Below, in pieces: positions 35,048-43,636 of a DNA stretch of 64,000 bases (the first letter of the stretch is position 1; the number at the start of each line of letters is the position of its first letter). The DNA comes from an uncultured Pelagibacteraceae bacterium. GTDB taxonomy: Bacteria > Pseudomonadota > Alphaproteobacteria > Pelagibacterales > Pelagibacteraceae. The notes beneath the pieces are model-generated. The model searched no databases and was not told the origin of the DNA. It saw only the letters and a program-made list of their open reading frames with translations. The translations under genes and the position numbers were made by a program. Location of the stretch: positions 1 to 64,000 of the forward strand of contig CACMXS010000002.1 in the NCBI GenBank assembly GCA_902617715.1, in the 5' to 3' direction.

Positions 35048-35057
35048 AAATAATTTG

Positions 35058-36161
35058 ATGATACCTGTATTTAAGCCTGAACTTAAAAAAAAAGATATTG
35101 AAGCTGCCTATCAAACATTAAAGAAAGGTCAAATTTCAGGTACTTTTGCAGATAGTATTAATTCTTTAGAAAAAAATTTTGCTAAATTTAATAAAACAAA
35201 ATTTGCAGTAGCTGTTTCAAGTGGAACGACTGCTTTGCACTTAGCTATTGCTTGTCTTAATTTAAAAAAAGGTAGTGAAGTACTTGTGAGCGCAACAACA
35301 AATATTGCAACTGGTCTTGCAATTGTTCACAATGGTCTGATACCAAAGTTTATAGACTCTAAAATTGATACTTGGAATATTGATGAAAAAAAAATTGAAA
35401 AAAATATAACTAAGAAAACAAAGGCACTGCTAATTGTTCATTTTTTAGGAAATCCGTGTAAAATGGATACAATTGTAAAAATAGCAAAAAAAAATAAATT
35501 ATTTTTAATTGAGGATTGTGCTGAAGCACATGGTGCTTCTTTTAAAAAAAAAAAAGTTGGAAGTTTTGGAATAGCCGGATGTTACAGCTTTTATGCAAAT
35601 AAAATTATTTCGTCAGGTGAAGGTGGATTAATTACAACCAATAACAAAAATTTTTACGAAAAATTAAAATTATATAGAAATCTTGGTTTTACAAAACCTA
35701 GATTCAAACATTTTGTAAAAGGTTATAATTTTAGGATGACAGGTATGCAAGCAGCGATTGCAAATAGTCAACTTAGTTATATAAATCAAATAATTAAAAA
35801 AAAGATATTAATTCAACAAAACTATCAGAAATATTTAAAGCATAACTTAGTTTCTTTTTTGAAGGAGGAAAAAGGCTCTAAATCTGTGTTTTGGATGGTT
35901 GGAATTTTATTATCAAAAAAATTAAAAAACAAAAAAAATATTTTACAAAAAGAACTTTTAAAAAAAGGAATAGATACAAGAAGTTTTTTTATGTCAATGA
36001 ATGAACAACCTTGCTTTAAAGAATATAAAATGAAAACAACAACATACGTAAGTAATAATCTCTGGAAAAATGGAATTTATCTACCATCAAGTCATAACTT
36101 AAAAGAGAAAAATATAAAACAAATATGCCGAAAAGTCCTAAGCGTAATAAAACAAAATTAG
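35058..36161 (+). CDS. DegT family aminotransferase, perosamine-synthase-like
   Basis: 367 residues from ATG at 35058 (MIPVFKPELKKKDIEAAY); the track start at 34962 lies inside the cupin gene. It closely follows the GDP-perosamine synthase pattern: AVSSGTTALHLAIACLNL, LIEDCAEAHGASFKKKKVGS, and lysine in CYSFYANKIISSGEGGLI. Perosamine synthases aminate GDP-4-keto-6-deoxymannose, the product of the two Gmd enzymes in this island. Its 3' end overlaps the next glycosyltransferase by 37 bases. Confidence 0.85.
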   Translation: MIPVFKPELKKKDIEAAYQTLKKGQISGTFADSINSLEKNFAKFNKTKFAVAVSSGTTALHLAIACLNLKKGSEVLVSATTNIATGLAIVHNGLIPKFIDSKIDTWNIDEKKIEKNITKKTKALLIVHFLGNPCKMDTIVKIAKKNKLFLIEDCAEAHGASFKKKKVGSFGIAGCYSFYANKIISSGEGGLITTNNKNFYEKLKLYRNLGFTKPRFKHFVKGYNFRMTGMQAAIANSQLSYINQIIKKKILIQQNYQKYLKHNLVSFLKEEKGSKSVFWMVGILLSKKLKNKKNILQKELLKKGIDTRSFFMSMNEQPCFKEYKMKTTTYVSNNLWKNGIYLPSSHNLKEKNIKQICRKVLSVIKQN

Positions 36162-37285
36162 CAATCTTCATTAGATATCGTGAGCCCAAAGAGGGAGGTG
36201 GTTATACAATTACGATGGATATATTAGATCAAATAATAAAAACAATTAATAAAAAGAAAATCATTTTTATTATTCTTAATGACAAAAAGAAAAACCTTTA
36301 TCAAAAAATTAACAAATATGGGCATGAATGTGTTTGCATGAATGAAAATATTAATCTTTTAAAATTTAAAAGTTTTATTTTTAGCTTAATGCCTTTTTTT
36401 TTAAGATTTTATAATTTAATAAATTTTAACAAATATCTTAATTTAGAAAATGAAAAAAAAATTGATATTGTATGGTTTTTATCAGCAGAATATTATTATC
36501 CATTATTTTCAAAATATATTTCTACAGTATGGGATCTTCAACACATAACTCATTCATCATTTCCCGAAACAGGGAGTTTTTCAAGAAGGATTTATCGTGA
36601 AATAGTAATAAAGAATTTCTTAAAAAATTCTTATAAAATAATTACTGGATCTAAAATTCTTATCAGTTTAATGAAGAAAAGATACAATATTTCATCAAAA
36701 AATTTTATTTACAATAATCATCCTACACCAACTTTTTTTATCAAAGAAAAAAAAATATCGAAAAAAAAAATGCCAATAAAAAATTTTTTCTTATATCCGG
36801 CAAATTTTTGGGAACATAAAAACCATTTGAATTTATTCAAAGGTTTTGAACAATTTAATGAAATTCAAAAATTTAAATATAAATTGGTTTTGGTAGGAAA
36901 TATTGCTAATGAAAAATATTTTAGAAAAATTAAAAAAAAATTTAATAATAATTTTGATAAAAATTTCAAGATTTTAAAATTTGTAAAATTAAAATATCTA
37001 CTAGCTCTTTATGATAATTGTTTAGCTTTAATTTACAGTTCTTTTGCAGGACCAGAAAATTTGCCACCCTTAGAAGCAATGGCACGTAAAAAAAAAATTA
37101 TTTGCTCTAATTATCCAGGTGCCAAAGAGCAACTCGGCAATATACCAATATATTTTAATCCTTATAAACCAAAATCGATAAAGAAAGCATTAATAAAATT
37201 TACTTTTTCAAATCATCCAAAGAAAAATTTAATCAGAAATACCAGCGATTACCTAAAAAAAGTTTTAAATTCAATTAATATTTAG
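36125..37285 (+). CDS. Glycosyltransferase family 4
   Basis: A 386-residue GT-B protein. An acceptor-side glycine motif GGGYTIT lies near residue 25; the donor side has FFLYPANFWEHKNHLNLFKGF and the two-Glu motif SFAGPENLPPLEAMA followed by NYPGAKEQLG. The only nearby in-frame ATG gives the 37-base overlap with the aminotransferase. It probably adds the amino sugar made by its neighbours. It converges on the next gene with an 11-base overlap. Confidence 0.88.
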   Translation: MPKSPKRNKTKLAIFIRYREPKEGGGYTITMDILDQIIKTINKKKIIFIILNDKKKNLYQKINKYGHECVCMNENINLLKFKSFIFSLMPFFLRFYNLINFNKYLNLENEKKIDIVWFLSAEYYYPLFSKYISTVWDLQHITHSSFPETGSFSRRIYREIVIKNFLKNSYKIITGSKILISLMKKRYNISSKNFIYNNHPTPTFFIKEKKISKKKMPIKNFFLYPANFWEHKNHLNLFKGFEQFNEIQKFKYKLVLVGNIANEKYFRKIKKKFNNNFDKNFKILKFVKLKYLLALYDNCLALIYSSFAGPENLPPLEAMARKKKIICSNYPGAKEQLGNIPIYFNPYKPKSIKKALIKFTFSNHPKKNLIRNTSDYLKKVLNSINI

Positions 37286-38057
37286 TTCTTAATAAACTAA
37301 AACTTAAATGATCTATTCCATCAATATATATTTTTTTTCTAAATTTATTCATTTTAAAATTATTTGATTTAAAAAAATCAATAAATTTTACATAACTAAA
37401 TATTGTTATTGGATATGTTGCTTGATAGATATTTTTCGGAACTTTTTGAATACTAAAAATATTATCTTTACCATAATGAAATGACGTTTTTAAAAATAAA
37501 AAATTTGTTATGTTTTTTTTAATTAATTGTTCTAAAATTTCATATGGATTTGGTAAATATTGAATTGAACCGGAAAAAATAACAACGTCTGGGGTTTTTT
37601 TTAAATCATTGAGATTTTTGAAAAAATTTATTTTAAGATTAAAATTATTTTCATTAATATAATTAACAATATTTTCTTGCTCAATTATATTCCAGTCATA
37701 TGTATGATTAAACTTTTTATAATTTTTAAAATATAAAGTTCCAAAAGATCCACCAAAATCTAATACTATAAGATTTCTTTGTATTTTTTTTTGTATATCA
37801 TTAAGATAGTCTAAAAGATCATTATCATAATTTTCTTTAAAAAATAGTAACGTATCTTGTTCATAAGCTGCATGACCTTTAAGCACACTTAAGAAAGAAT
37901 TTATTTTCTTTTTAAGAATTAATTCATCACTATATCCTTGACTATTTTTTAAAGCTTCTTCAAAGGATTTATAATTACCATATATTCGTATGTTTCTTTT
38001 TAATAAAAAATTAATTTTATCTTTTAATCTTTGAAATAAAAAATTAACTTTATCCAT
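37275..38057 (-). CDS. TIGR04325-type putative methyltransferase
   Basis: A class I methyltransferase-like protein: YGNYKSFEEALKNSQGY near the start and the SAM loop IVLDFGGSFGTLYF. This combination is the TIGR04325 group found in surface-polysaccharide clusters. I favour ATG at 38057 (260 residues); the track uses TTG at 38087, adding ten residues (MQKRIKKIFT). Substrate unknown. A 78 bp non-coding gap with no recognisable signal separates it from the upstream 529-residue gene. Confidence 0.7.
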   Translation of the reverse strand: MDKVNFLFQRLKDKINFLLKRNIRIYGNYKSFEEALKNSQGYSDELILKKKINSFLSVLKGHAAYEQDTLLFFKENYDNDLLDYLNDIQKKIQRNLIVLDFGGSFGTLYFKNYKKFNHTYDWNIIEQENIVNYINENNFNLKINFFKNLNDLKKTPDVVIFSGSIQYLPNPYEILEQLIKKNITNFLFLKTSFHYGKDNIFSIQKVPKNIYQATYPITIFSYVKFIDFFKSNNFKMNKFRKKIYIDGIDHLSFSLLRTKY

Positions 38058-38165
38058 TGTAAAAATTTTTTTTATTCTTTTTTGCAACTACAGAAATTTT
38101 TGAATTAATTCGATGTGTAGTGGTACATATCATGTTTAAGATTACTATTGATAAAAAAAATAGCT

Positions 38166-39755
38166 TTATGCATTTTGATTTTTATTCAAATTAATATTTA
38201 TAACTTTAAAGATTTCAACTTTTAGTTTTTTAAAAATTTTCGAATTGCTCAAATAGGTTTTCATCAAACGATTAATATCAAACTTCCTGGAAAAATTTTC
38301 ATGATTCTTAAAATCATTATTATTAAGATAATGAACAAAAAAACACTCTAAAATTTCTCTTTTATGTTTTTTCTCTTGGTAATTTAATTTTTTATTTAAT
38401 GCTAATCCAATTTTTTTGAAATATTCTTTTTGACTTCTAGGAGTAATTACAAAATCATAACTACAAAATGGATTTCTTCCTGCACTTATTGGTATTATCT
38501 TATGATATGCTACTTCAATAAGAACATTTCCTCTAAGTGATATACAAATCTCTGGTTTTAAACTAAAAAGAACGTTATTAGGAGTATTCTTATCCACCCA
38601 AATAAAATCATTTGCATATTCCGTTTTTAATTTTTTTACAAAATCAATACTTGCAGTCTTTGAATTAGGATGTTCTTTGACAATAGTATTTATTTTATTT
38701 TGCTTCAAATATTTTAAAGTTTGTGTTATCCAGTCATACCCATCCTTAAAAACTATATCTCCAAAAGCAAATGGTGAGTCTACAAAGCAAGGAAGAAAAA
38801 TAATACAATTAATTTTTTTTTCTTTTTTTAAAAAATAATTTTTTTTTCTTTTTAAAGAATTTGAGTATGATCCTTTTTTCATGTAATAATTTGTTTGGTC
38901 AACTCCTCCTGAAAGTCTTTTATTCAAATAATTCTGTGCAATTAATAACTTTTTTTTCTTTTTTTTTAATCCTGAAAAAATTGTTTTATAATTTTCCCAT
39001 TTAAAATGATGTAAATAATCTGATTTAGAAAAATTTTTTATATACTGACTAAAATTCCATCCACCGATTACTTTTTTTTGATATTTTAAAAAAAATCTAA
39101 CTAAATAACCATTGCTTACAAATGAGGCTTGAACTGGAAAAAGCATGTCATAAGTCTTAATTCTATTATTCAAAAAATTCTTGAATCTAAACATATAATC
39201 AAATATTTGCTCTACATAATATTTGGACTCATTATCATTTGTAATTTGTACTTTTCTAAAAAATCGTAGATATGTATCGCTAATTAAATCTCCACATCTT
39301 ACACCGTCAAATTTAAATTTTTTTTTTATTTTTTTATTTAAAAAAAAATTTGCATTTTTATAACTTTGTTTTTTTTGATAATTGTTTATGTCTATTTGTG
39401 ATATATTAAAAGTGCGCTCTATCCCTATAGCTTTATATAATTTAGACCATTTTAAATACAATAAAAACATGAAGAAAAATCTAACTTTATAAGAAATAAA
39501 TCCAAATATATTTTGTGATCTTCTCACCACCGGATTAACCCAAATACCATCAAATTTATAATCTTGAAATATTTTAGAATTGATCAAAAAAAATTGATGT
39601 AAAAAATAAAAATGTGAAGCATTCATTATTAATAAGCCCCTTTTTTTTTTATCAATAAAATTAATTTTATTTTTTAAAGATAGAATAAAATTTTTTTCAT
39701 CTTTATTCAGAAAACAATTATTTAACTGTATTAATTTTTTTACTATTAAATTCAT
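38166..39755 (-). CDS. Large capsule-biosynthesis-like protein, unassigned
   Basis: A 529-residue cytosolic protein with no membrane segment or signal peptide. The C-terminal third looks like a GT-B/KpsC-type domain: NTIVKEHPNSKTASIDFVKK, then CISLRGNVLIEVAYHKIIPI and ISAGRNPFCSYDFVI, as seen in capsule polysaccharide synthesis proteins that read lipid-linked or Kdo-type acceptors. The N-terminal two-thirds is not recognised. It follows the dioxygenase gene by seven bases, so it belongs to the decoration end of the long minus-strand series. Function inferred only. Confidence 0.5.
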   Translation of the reverse strand: MNLIVKKLIQLNNCFLNKDEKNFILSLKNKINFIDKKKRGLLIMNASHFYFLHQFFLINSKIFQDYKFDGIWVNPVVRRSQNIFGFISYKVRFFFMFLLYLKWSKLYKAIGIERTFNISQIDINNYQKKQSYKNANFFLNKKIKKKFKFDGVRCGDLISDTYLRFFRKVQITNDNESKYYVEQIFDYMFRFKNFLNNRIKTYDMLFPVQASFVSNGYLVRFFLKYQKKVIGGWNFSQYIKNFSKSDYLHHFKWENYKTIFSGLKKKKKKLLIAQNYLNKRLSGGVDQTNYYMKKGSYSNSLKRKKNYFLKKEKKINCIIFLPCFVDSPFAFGDIVFKDGYDWITQTLKYLKQNKINTIVKEHPNSKTASIDFVKKLKTEYANDFIWVDKNTPNNVLFSLKPEICISLRGNVLIEVAYHKIIPISAGRNPFCSYDFVITPRSQKEYFKKIGLALNKKLNYQEKKHKREILECFFVHYLNNNDFKNHENFSRKFDINRLMKTYLSNSKIFKKLKVEIFKVININLNKNQNA

Positions 39756-39762
39756 ACTAAAA

Positions 39763-40749
39763 CTATTTGTCCTTCTTTAATTGAAAATTTTGAAATATGT
39801 AGTCTCCATTCTTAATCTCAGAGTTAAATCTTGATACAATATCATTGTCTTTATTAATTTTAATTTTGTCTATTAAACCTCCAAACATAGACGTTGCAAA
39901 TTCGATTTGAAATATTGTTCTATGACCTTCTAATAATTGTTTTCCTTTGTGGAGCCCACTTGTGTCCTCAAAAACAATCGCCCCTTTTTCACATATTATT
40001 TCTTTTATTAAATCTTTATTTAATGTTGATTCTACTAACTCATTATCTAATCTTTTATAACCCAACATCCTTAATCTCTTGGGTATTCCTCCAACTTTGT
40101 GTGTTTTAGAAATAAAACAATGAGGACCATTTTTAGAATTACAATTAGTTAAAAAGAAAAAAATTTTAATCCATTTTGGTCTTTCCATATCAAAATGCCA
40201 TAATTGGGCTGCTTGTTTATCTGGTTCTTTTGAAACAAATGAATGCCAACATGAAACATTATTAATGATTGGCTCTGAGTCTAATAATTCTCGTGCGCTA
40301 TCAATAATTGATTTATTTAATAACAACTCCTTTACACATTTAAGATTGACTAAATCATCTGATTTATAAAAAAATTTTGTAGATTTAATATCGATACCTA
40401 ATTTTTCTTTTTTATCATTAATACAATTATCACCATCCCAATATCCCTCTAATGAATTTAATTCTCTCAAAAAATTTTGAATAAAATGAATATCTAAAAA
40501 TTTTTTCTTTATCAGATAGCCCTCATTTTCAAAAAAATTTTTCTCCTTATCATTAATAATATTATTTATGTTGCCAATTTTTTTTTTTTTTAAAAAAAAA
40601 TTTATGAGTCTATTTGTCCATCCACCAGATATACAAAATAAATTTACCATTGTTGAATGAGAGTATTGACTATTTTTTATCTTAAATAATTTGAACATAA
40701 CAAGTTCAAAAATAAAAATTGGTAAAAATAAAATAGTTTTAAATATCAT
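39763..40749 (-). CDS. Phytanoyl-CoA dioxygenase (PhyH) family protein
   Basis: A 328-residue Fe(II)/2-oxoglutarate oxygenase. The iron-binding triad is visible as LWHFDMERPKW (His and Asp) and the distal TSGLHKGKQLL (His), with an Arg for 2-oxoglutarate in EGHRTIFQIEF. A hydrophobic N-terminus (TILFLPIFIFELVMFKLF) may tether it to membrane. PhyH proteins in glycan clusters are presumed to hydroxylate a sugar or lipid. Its start overlaps the sulfotransferase stop by 11 bases. It contains a long T9A14 coding run (see the repeat entry). Confidence 0.8.
   Translation of the reverse strand: MIFKTILFLPIFIFELVMFKLFKIKNSQYSHSTMVNLFCISGGWTNRLINFFLKKKKIGNINNIINDKEKNFFENEGYLIKKKFLDIHFIQNFLRELNSLEGYWDGDNCINDKKEKLGIDIKSTKFFYKSDDLVNLKCVKELLLNKSIIDSARELLDSEPIINNVSCWHSFVSKEPDKQAAQLWHFDMERPKWIKIFFFLTNCNSKNGPHCFISKTHKVGGIPKRLRMLGYKRLDNELVESTLNKDLIKEIICEKGAIVFEDTSGLHKGKQLLEGHRTIFQIEFATSMFGGLIDKIKINKDNDIVSRFNSEIKNGDYIFQNFQLKKDK
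40578..40600. repeat. T14-A9 homopolymer pair inside the PhyH gene
   Basis: Fourteen T followed by nine A on the plus strand (T9A14 on the coding strand, encoding Phe-Phe-Leu then four Lys). One of the longest uninterrupted runs in the window and a possible slippage site, although AT-rich composition alone makes such runs common. Confidence 0.8.
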
Positions 40750-41641
40750 TGATTATTTTTAATTTAGTTTTATTAAAAAAATTCGTATTTGACACTTCAA
40801 GGTTTTTTATCAACTTGTATAATTCATCACAGTAATAAATTTTCTTATTCCTTTTTTTAAAAATCTTAGATAAAAAAGGGTAAAAATGATATCTTAGAAA
40901 ATTGTATATTTTGAGATTTTCATATCTGCCTGTAAATGATTGTGTATTTAATTTAGTTTTTATCAATCTATTAGTAAATTTATTAAGTATAATTGTAGTA
41001 TCACTTGGAGATATATTGATTCTTTTACTAAAATTAATTTGATCAAAATTATAAGAACTAGAAATTTTATCTAAAAAAAATTTCATTTTTGATGTATCAT
41101 AAAATATATTTTCATATAGATCAAAAATCACATTGTCTCTACCAAACAACGACCACAAAAATTCTATAGTTTTATCATAATTCAAAAAATTCAAAGAAAA
41201 AAATCTATTTCTTAATCTTAACCAGTCGTCAAAATCTGATGTTAATCCATTTACAACTTCATCTTTATAATGTGATAATAATAAATCTAATTGATTTCTA
41301 AAAATAATGATTATTTTTATTTTTGGAAATATTTCTTTTAATATATTCATATTGTTAAAAAACTGCGTTCCTGTTCCATTAATTTGAAAATTAAAATTTC
41401 CAGCGAATTGTTCTGAGCTTATTATATAATTTTTTTCATCTTCGAAATAATTTTCCAAATTTTTGATTTTTTTTTTATCAAAATAAATTGGATTTGAAGA
41501 TTGTATATATTCAAATTCTTTTTGAAAAAAATCATTTTTTAAAAAATTAATAGATTCAAAATCCTTCATTTTATCAAATACTTCACTTTGTAAAAAAGTT
41601 GAACCTGTTTTATGTAAACCTACATGAAAAAAAATTGACAT
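40739..41641 (-). CDS. Sulfotransferase-like protein
   Basis: A 300-residue protein beginning FFHVGLHKTGSTFLQSEV, the 5'-phosphosulfate loop that binds PAPS, with the 3'-phosphate-binding stretch KIIIIFRNQLDLLLSHYKDE further on. This indicates transfer of sulfate to a carbohydrate. No membrane anchor. It is followed by an overlapping dioxygenase gene and preceded by a degraded hisH remnant. The PAPS-forming genes are not in this window. Confidence 0.82.
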   Translation of the reverse strand: MSIFFHVGLHKTGSTFLQSEVFDKMKDFESINFLKNDFFQKEFEYIQSSNPIYFDKKKIKNLENYFEDEKNYIISSEQFAGNFNFQINGTGTQFFNNMNILKEIFPKIKIIIIFRNQLDLLLSHYKDEVVNGLTSDFDDWLRLRNRFFSLNFLNYDKTIEFLWSLFGRDNVIFDLYENIFYDTSKMKFFLDKISSSYNFDQINFSKRINISPSDTTIILNKFTNRLIKTKLNTQSFTGRYENLKIYNFLRYHFYPFLSKIFKKRNKKIYYCDELYKLIKNLEVSNTNFFNKTKLKIINDI

Positions 41642-41709
41642 TTTAAACTATCTGTTTTTTTAATTCTCAATCATTATTTTTTTGTTTCCAAATTTCCTTA
41701 TTTCTGTGT

Positions 41710-41793
41710 TTAATGATAACTAATTTTTTTTAAAACAGAATTTAAAGATCCAAAATTCCCACTTCCAATATCAATCACACCAATATTTGTCAT
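41710..41793 (-). pseudogene. hisH-type glutamine amidotransferase remnant, 27 codons
   Basis: Starting at an ATG that overlaps the asnB stop (ATGA) is a 27-codon frame reading MTNIGVIDIGSGNFGSLNSV and ending soon after at TAA. This is the N-terminus of imidazole-glycerol-phosphate synthase subunit HisH (typical IDYGSGNFGS), but the catalytic Cys/His/Glu part is missing. The following 68 bases carry no continuation that I can recognise. LPS clusters often hold hisH/hisF paralogues next to an amidotransferase, so this looks like the scar of a lost pair. A short functional peptide is a less likely alternative. Confidence 0.6.
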
Positions 41794-43625
41794 TGTTTTT
41801 CAAGAAAGTTTTTTGTGCTCAAAAAAGAAAATAAAAATTTAGAGTAATGATTAGGAATACTTCTTTTTGGCAAATTTTTTAAAAAAATATAAAATTTTTG
41901 ATAATCCACATAATCAAATATTTGAGAATTTTTGCTTAACATATAATTTAATGTCTTATTATCTTTAAAATTAACCAAAGATTCTATTGCTGCATTAAAT
42001 CCAACTTTCCTTCTATCATTATAAATAGAGCTAGGTAAATATTTTTTTGCAATATCTCGCAAAATAACCTTTTGAAAACCTTTATTTATTAAATATTCAT
42101 TTTTTATTTTAAGAGAATAATTAAGCAAAGATTTATCTAAAAAAGGGCTTCTGTTTTCAATTCCATATTTCATATGATTTATATCATCATGCCTCAAAAT
42201 ATTAGGAACAATTTCATAAAATAATTCATTTAACATTCGATTTCTCATTAAGTTTTTTGTAAAGAATTTTTCTTCAAAAGGGATAGAAAAATTTTCAGTA
42301 GAAAATTTTTTAAGCATTTTTGAGTGATCAAAAATTAGTGATCTATCATTTTTGTTTTTTAAATAAAATAAATCATTTTTTAAAAGTGTATTTCTAACAA
42401 TTGGTTTAATAAATTTTTTCCAGTATTTCACATTTTCTTTGTATTGTTTACGTTTTTTAGAAATTGAATGAAAAAATGTAAGATAGTGCTCATAATAACC
42501 AGAAAAAATTTCATCTGCACCAACTCCATTAATTGAAACTTTATACCCTTTTTTTGAAATATGCTTAGTTAATATAGATTGTATGTAATAACTAATCACA
42601 CTTACAGGAGAGTCGTTAATTTGATTTAATTCATTCAAGTTATTGAAAAAATTTTTTTTATTTTTCGATATATCAACTTGTGTATTTTGACAATTTAAAT
42701 ACTTACTAATTACGTCAACATTATTTTTTTCTGAATATCTGTTATCCTTATCAATCAAAGTAAATGTATTAATGTCTTTTTTAAGTTTTTTTTTTGCAAT
42801 AGCTGCCAATAAACTTGAGTCTATTCCACCACTCAAACAAAATGCAACGGGTACATCAGACCGTAACCTTATACTTAATGATTTACAAATTAGTTTTTCA
42901 GTTTCATACAAAACTTTATCATAACTATATTTTTTTATATCTAGTTTGGGTTTATAATAATTTTTTCTAGATACATTTAAATTTAAATCTATGACAATGT
43001 TAGTCGAGTTTGGTACAGAATAAATTCCTTTAAAAAATGTTTCATTTGATTTTTGAATCGATTTAAAACCTAAAAATAAATTTTTTCTTATTAATAAATC
43101 ATTTTTTTTAAAAATGTTTTTATGAAGAGATTTAATAAATTTTATTTCAGAACCAAAATATATATTTTCAAAATTACGAAAATAATAAAGTGGTTTTTCA
43201 CCAAATCTATCTCTCGATAAAAAAAGTTTTTTATTTTTATTATCCCATATTGCAAATGACCACATTCCCTCAAATCTTTTTACACAATTTTGTCCATAAC
43301 AATGAAAGCTTTTTAATAAAACTTCAGTATCGGATGATGTTTTGAAATTATAGCCTTTTTTTAATAAATCTTTTCTCAATTCTTTAAAATTATAAATTTC
43401 TCCGTTAAAAACTAAATTTAATCCATCAAAAGTATATGGTTGATTTGCATTATCAGAAAGATCTAATATTTTTAATCTTGTATGTAATAAACAAATATTT
43501 TTTTTTTCTCTAAAAAATTTGTAACCTTTTGCATCAGGTCCCCTATGATGCATAATATTTAAGGTTTTATTTATTTCATAAAAGTTAATATTTTTTGTTC
43601 CTATAAAACCGGCTATTCCACACAT
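41790..43625 (-). CDS. asnB: Asparagine synthase-like glutamine amidotransferase
   Basis: A 611-residue class II amidotransferase: MCGIAGFIG gives the nucleophile C2, MHHRGPDAKGY follows, and the synthetase domain has the PP-loop LSGGIDSSLLAAI and GVGADEIFSGYYEHY. In glycan clusters AsnB-like proteins amidate sugar carboxylates or act as general amide donors rather than making asparagine. It lies 11 bases after the carbamoyltransferase. Both active sites appear intact. Confidence 0.9.
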   Translation of the reverse strand: MCGIAGFIGTKNINFYEINKTLNIMHHRGPDAKGYKFFREKKNICLLHTRLKILDLSDNANQPYTFDGLNLVFNGEIYNFKELRKDLLKKGYNFKTSSDTEVLLKSFHCYGQNCVKRFEGMWSFAIWDNKNKKLFLSRDRFGEKPLYYFRNFENIYFGSEIKFIKSLHKNIFKKNDLLIRKNLFLGFKSIQKSNETFFKGIYSVPNSTNIVIDLNLNVSRKNYYKPKLDIKKYSYDKVLYETEKLICKSLSIRLRSDVPVAFCLSGGIDSSLLAAIAKKKLKKDINTFTLIDKDNRYSEKNNVDVISKYLNCQNTQVDISKNKKNFFNNLNELNQINDSPVSVISYYIQSILTKHISKKGYKVSINGVGADEIFSGYYEHYLTFFHSISKKRKQYKENVKYWKKFIKPIVRNTLLKNDLFYLKNKNDRSLIFDHSKMLKKFSTENFSIPFEEKFFTKNLMRNRMLNELFYEIVPNILRHDDINHMKYGIENRSPFLDKSLLNYSLKIKNEYLINKGFQKVILRDIAKKYLPSSIYNDRRKVGFNAAIESLVNFKDNKTLNYMLSKNSQIFDYVDYQKFYIFLKNLPKRSIPNHYSKFLFSFLSTKNFLEKQ

Positions 43626-43636
43626 AGTTATTATTA

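Noticed and set aside
34962-35057. N-terminal extension of the perosamine-synthase-like ORF
   Set aside because: It overlaps the cupin gene in another frame; the family start MIPVFKPEL is at 35058.
38058-38165. Small minus-strand frame MICTTTHRINSKISVVAKK in the gap before the TIGR04325 gene
   Set aside because: Short, unrecognised and partly overlaps the alternative TTG start of the methyltransferase.
41642-41709. Further gene fragment after the hisH remnant (frames such as LNTEIRKFGNKKIMIEN)
   Set aside because: No recognisable match to HisH or other proteins; could be chance coding in AT-rich DNA.
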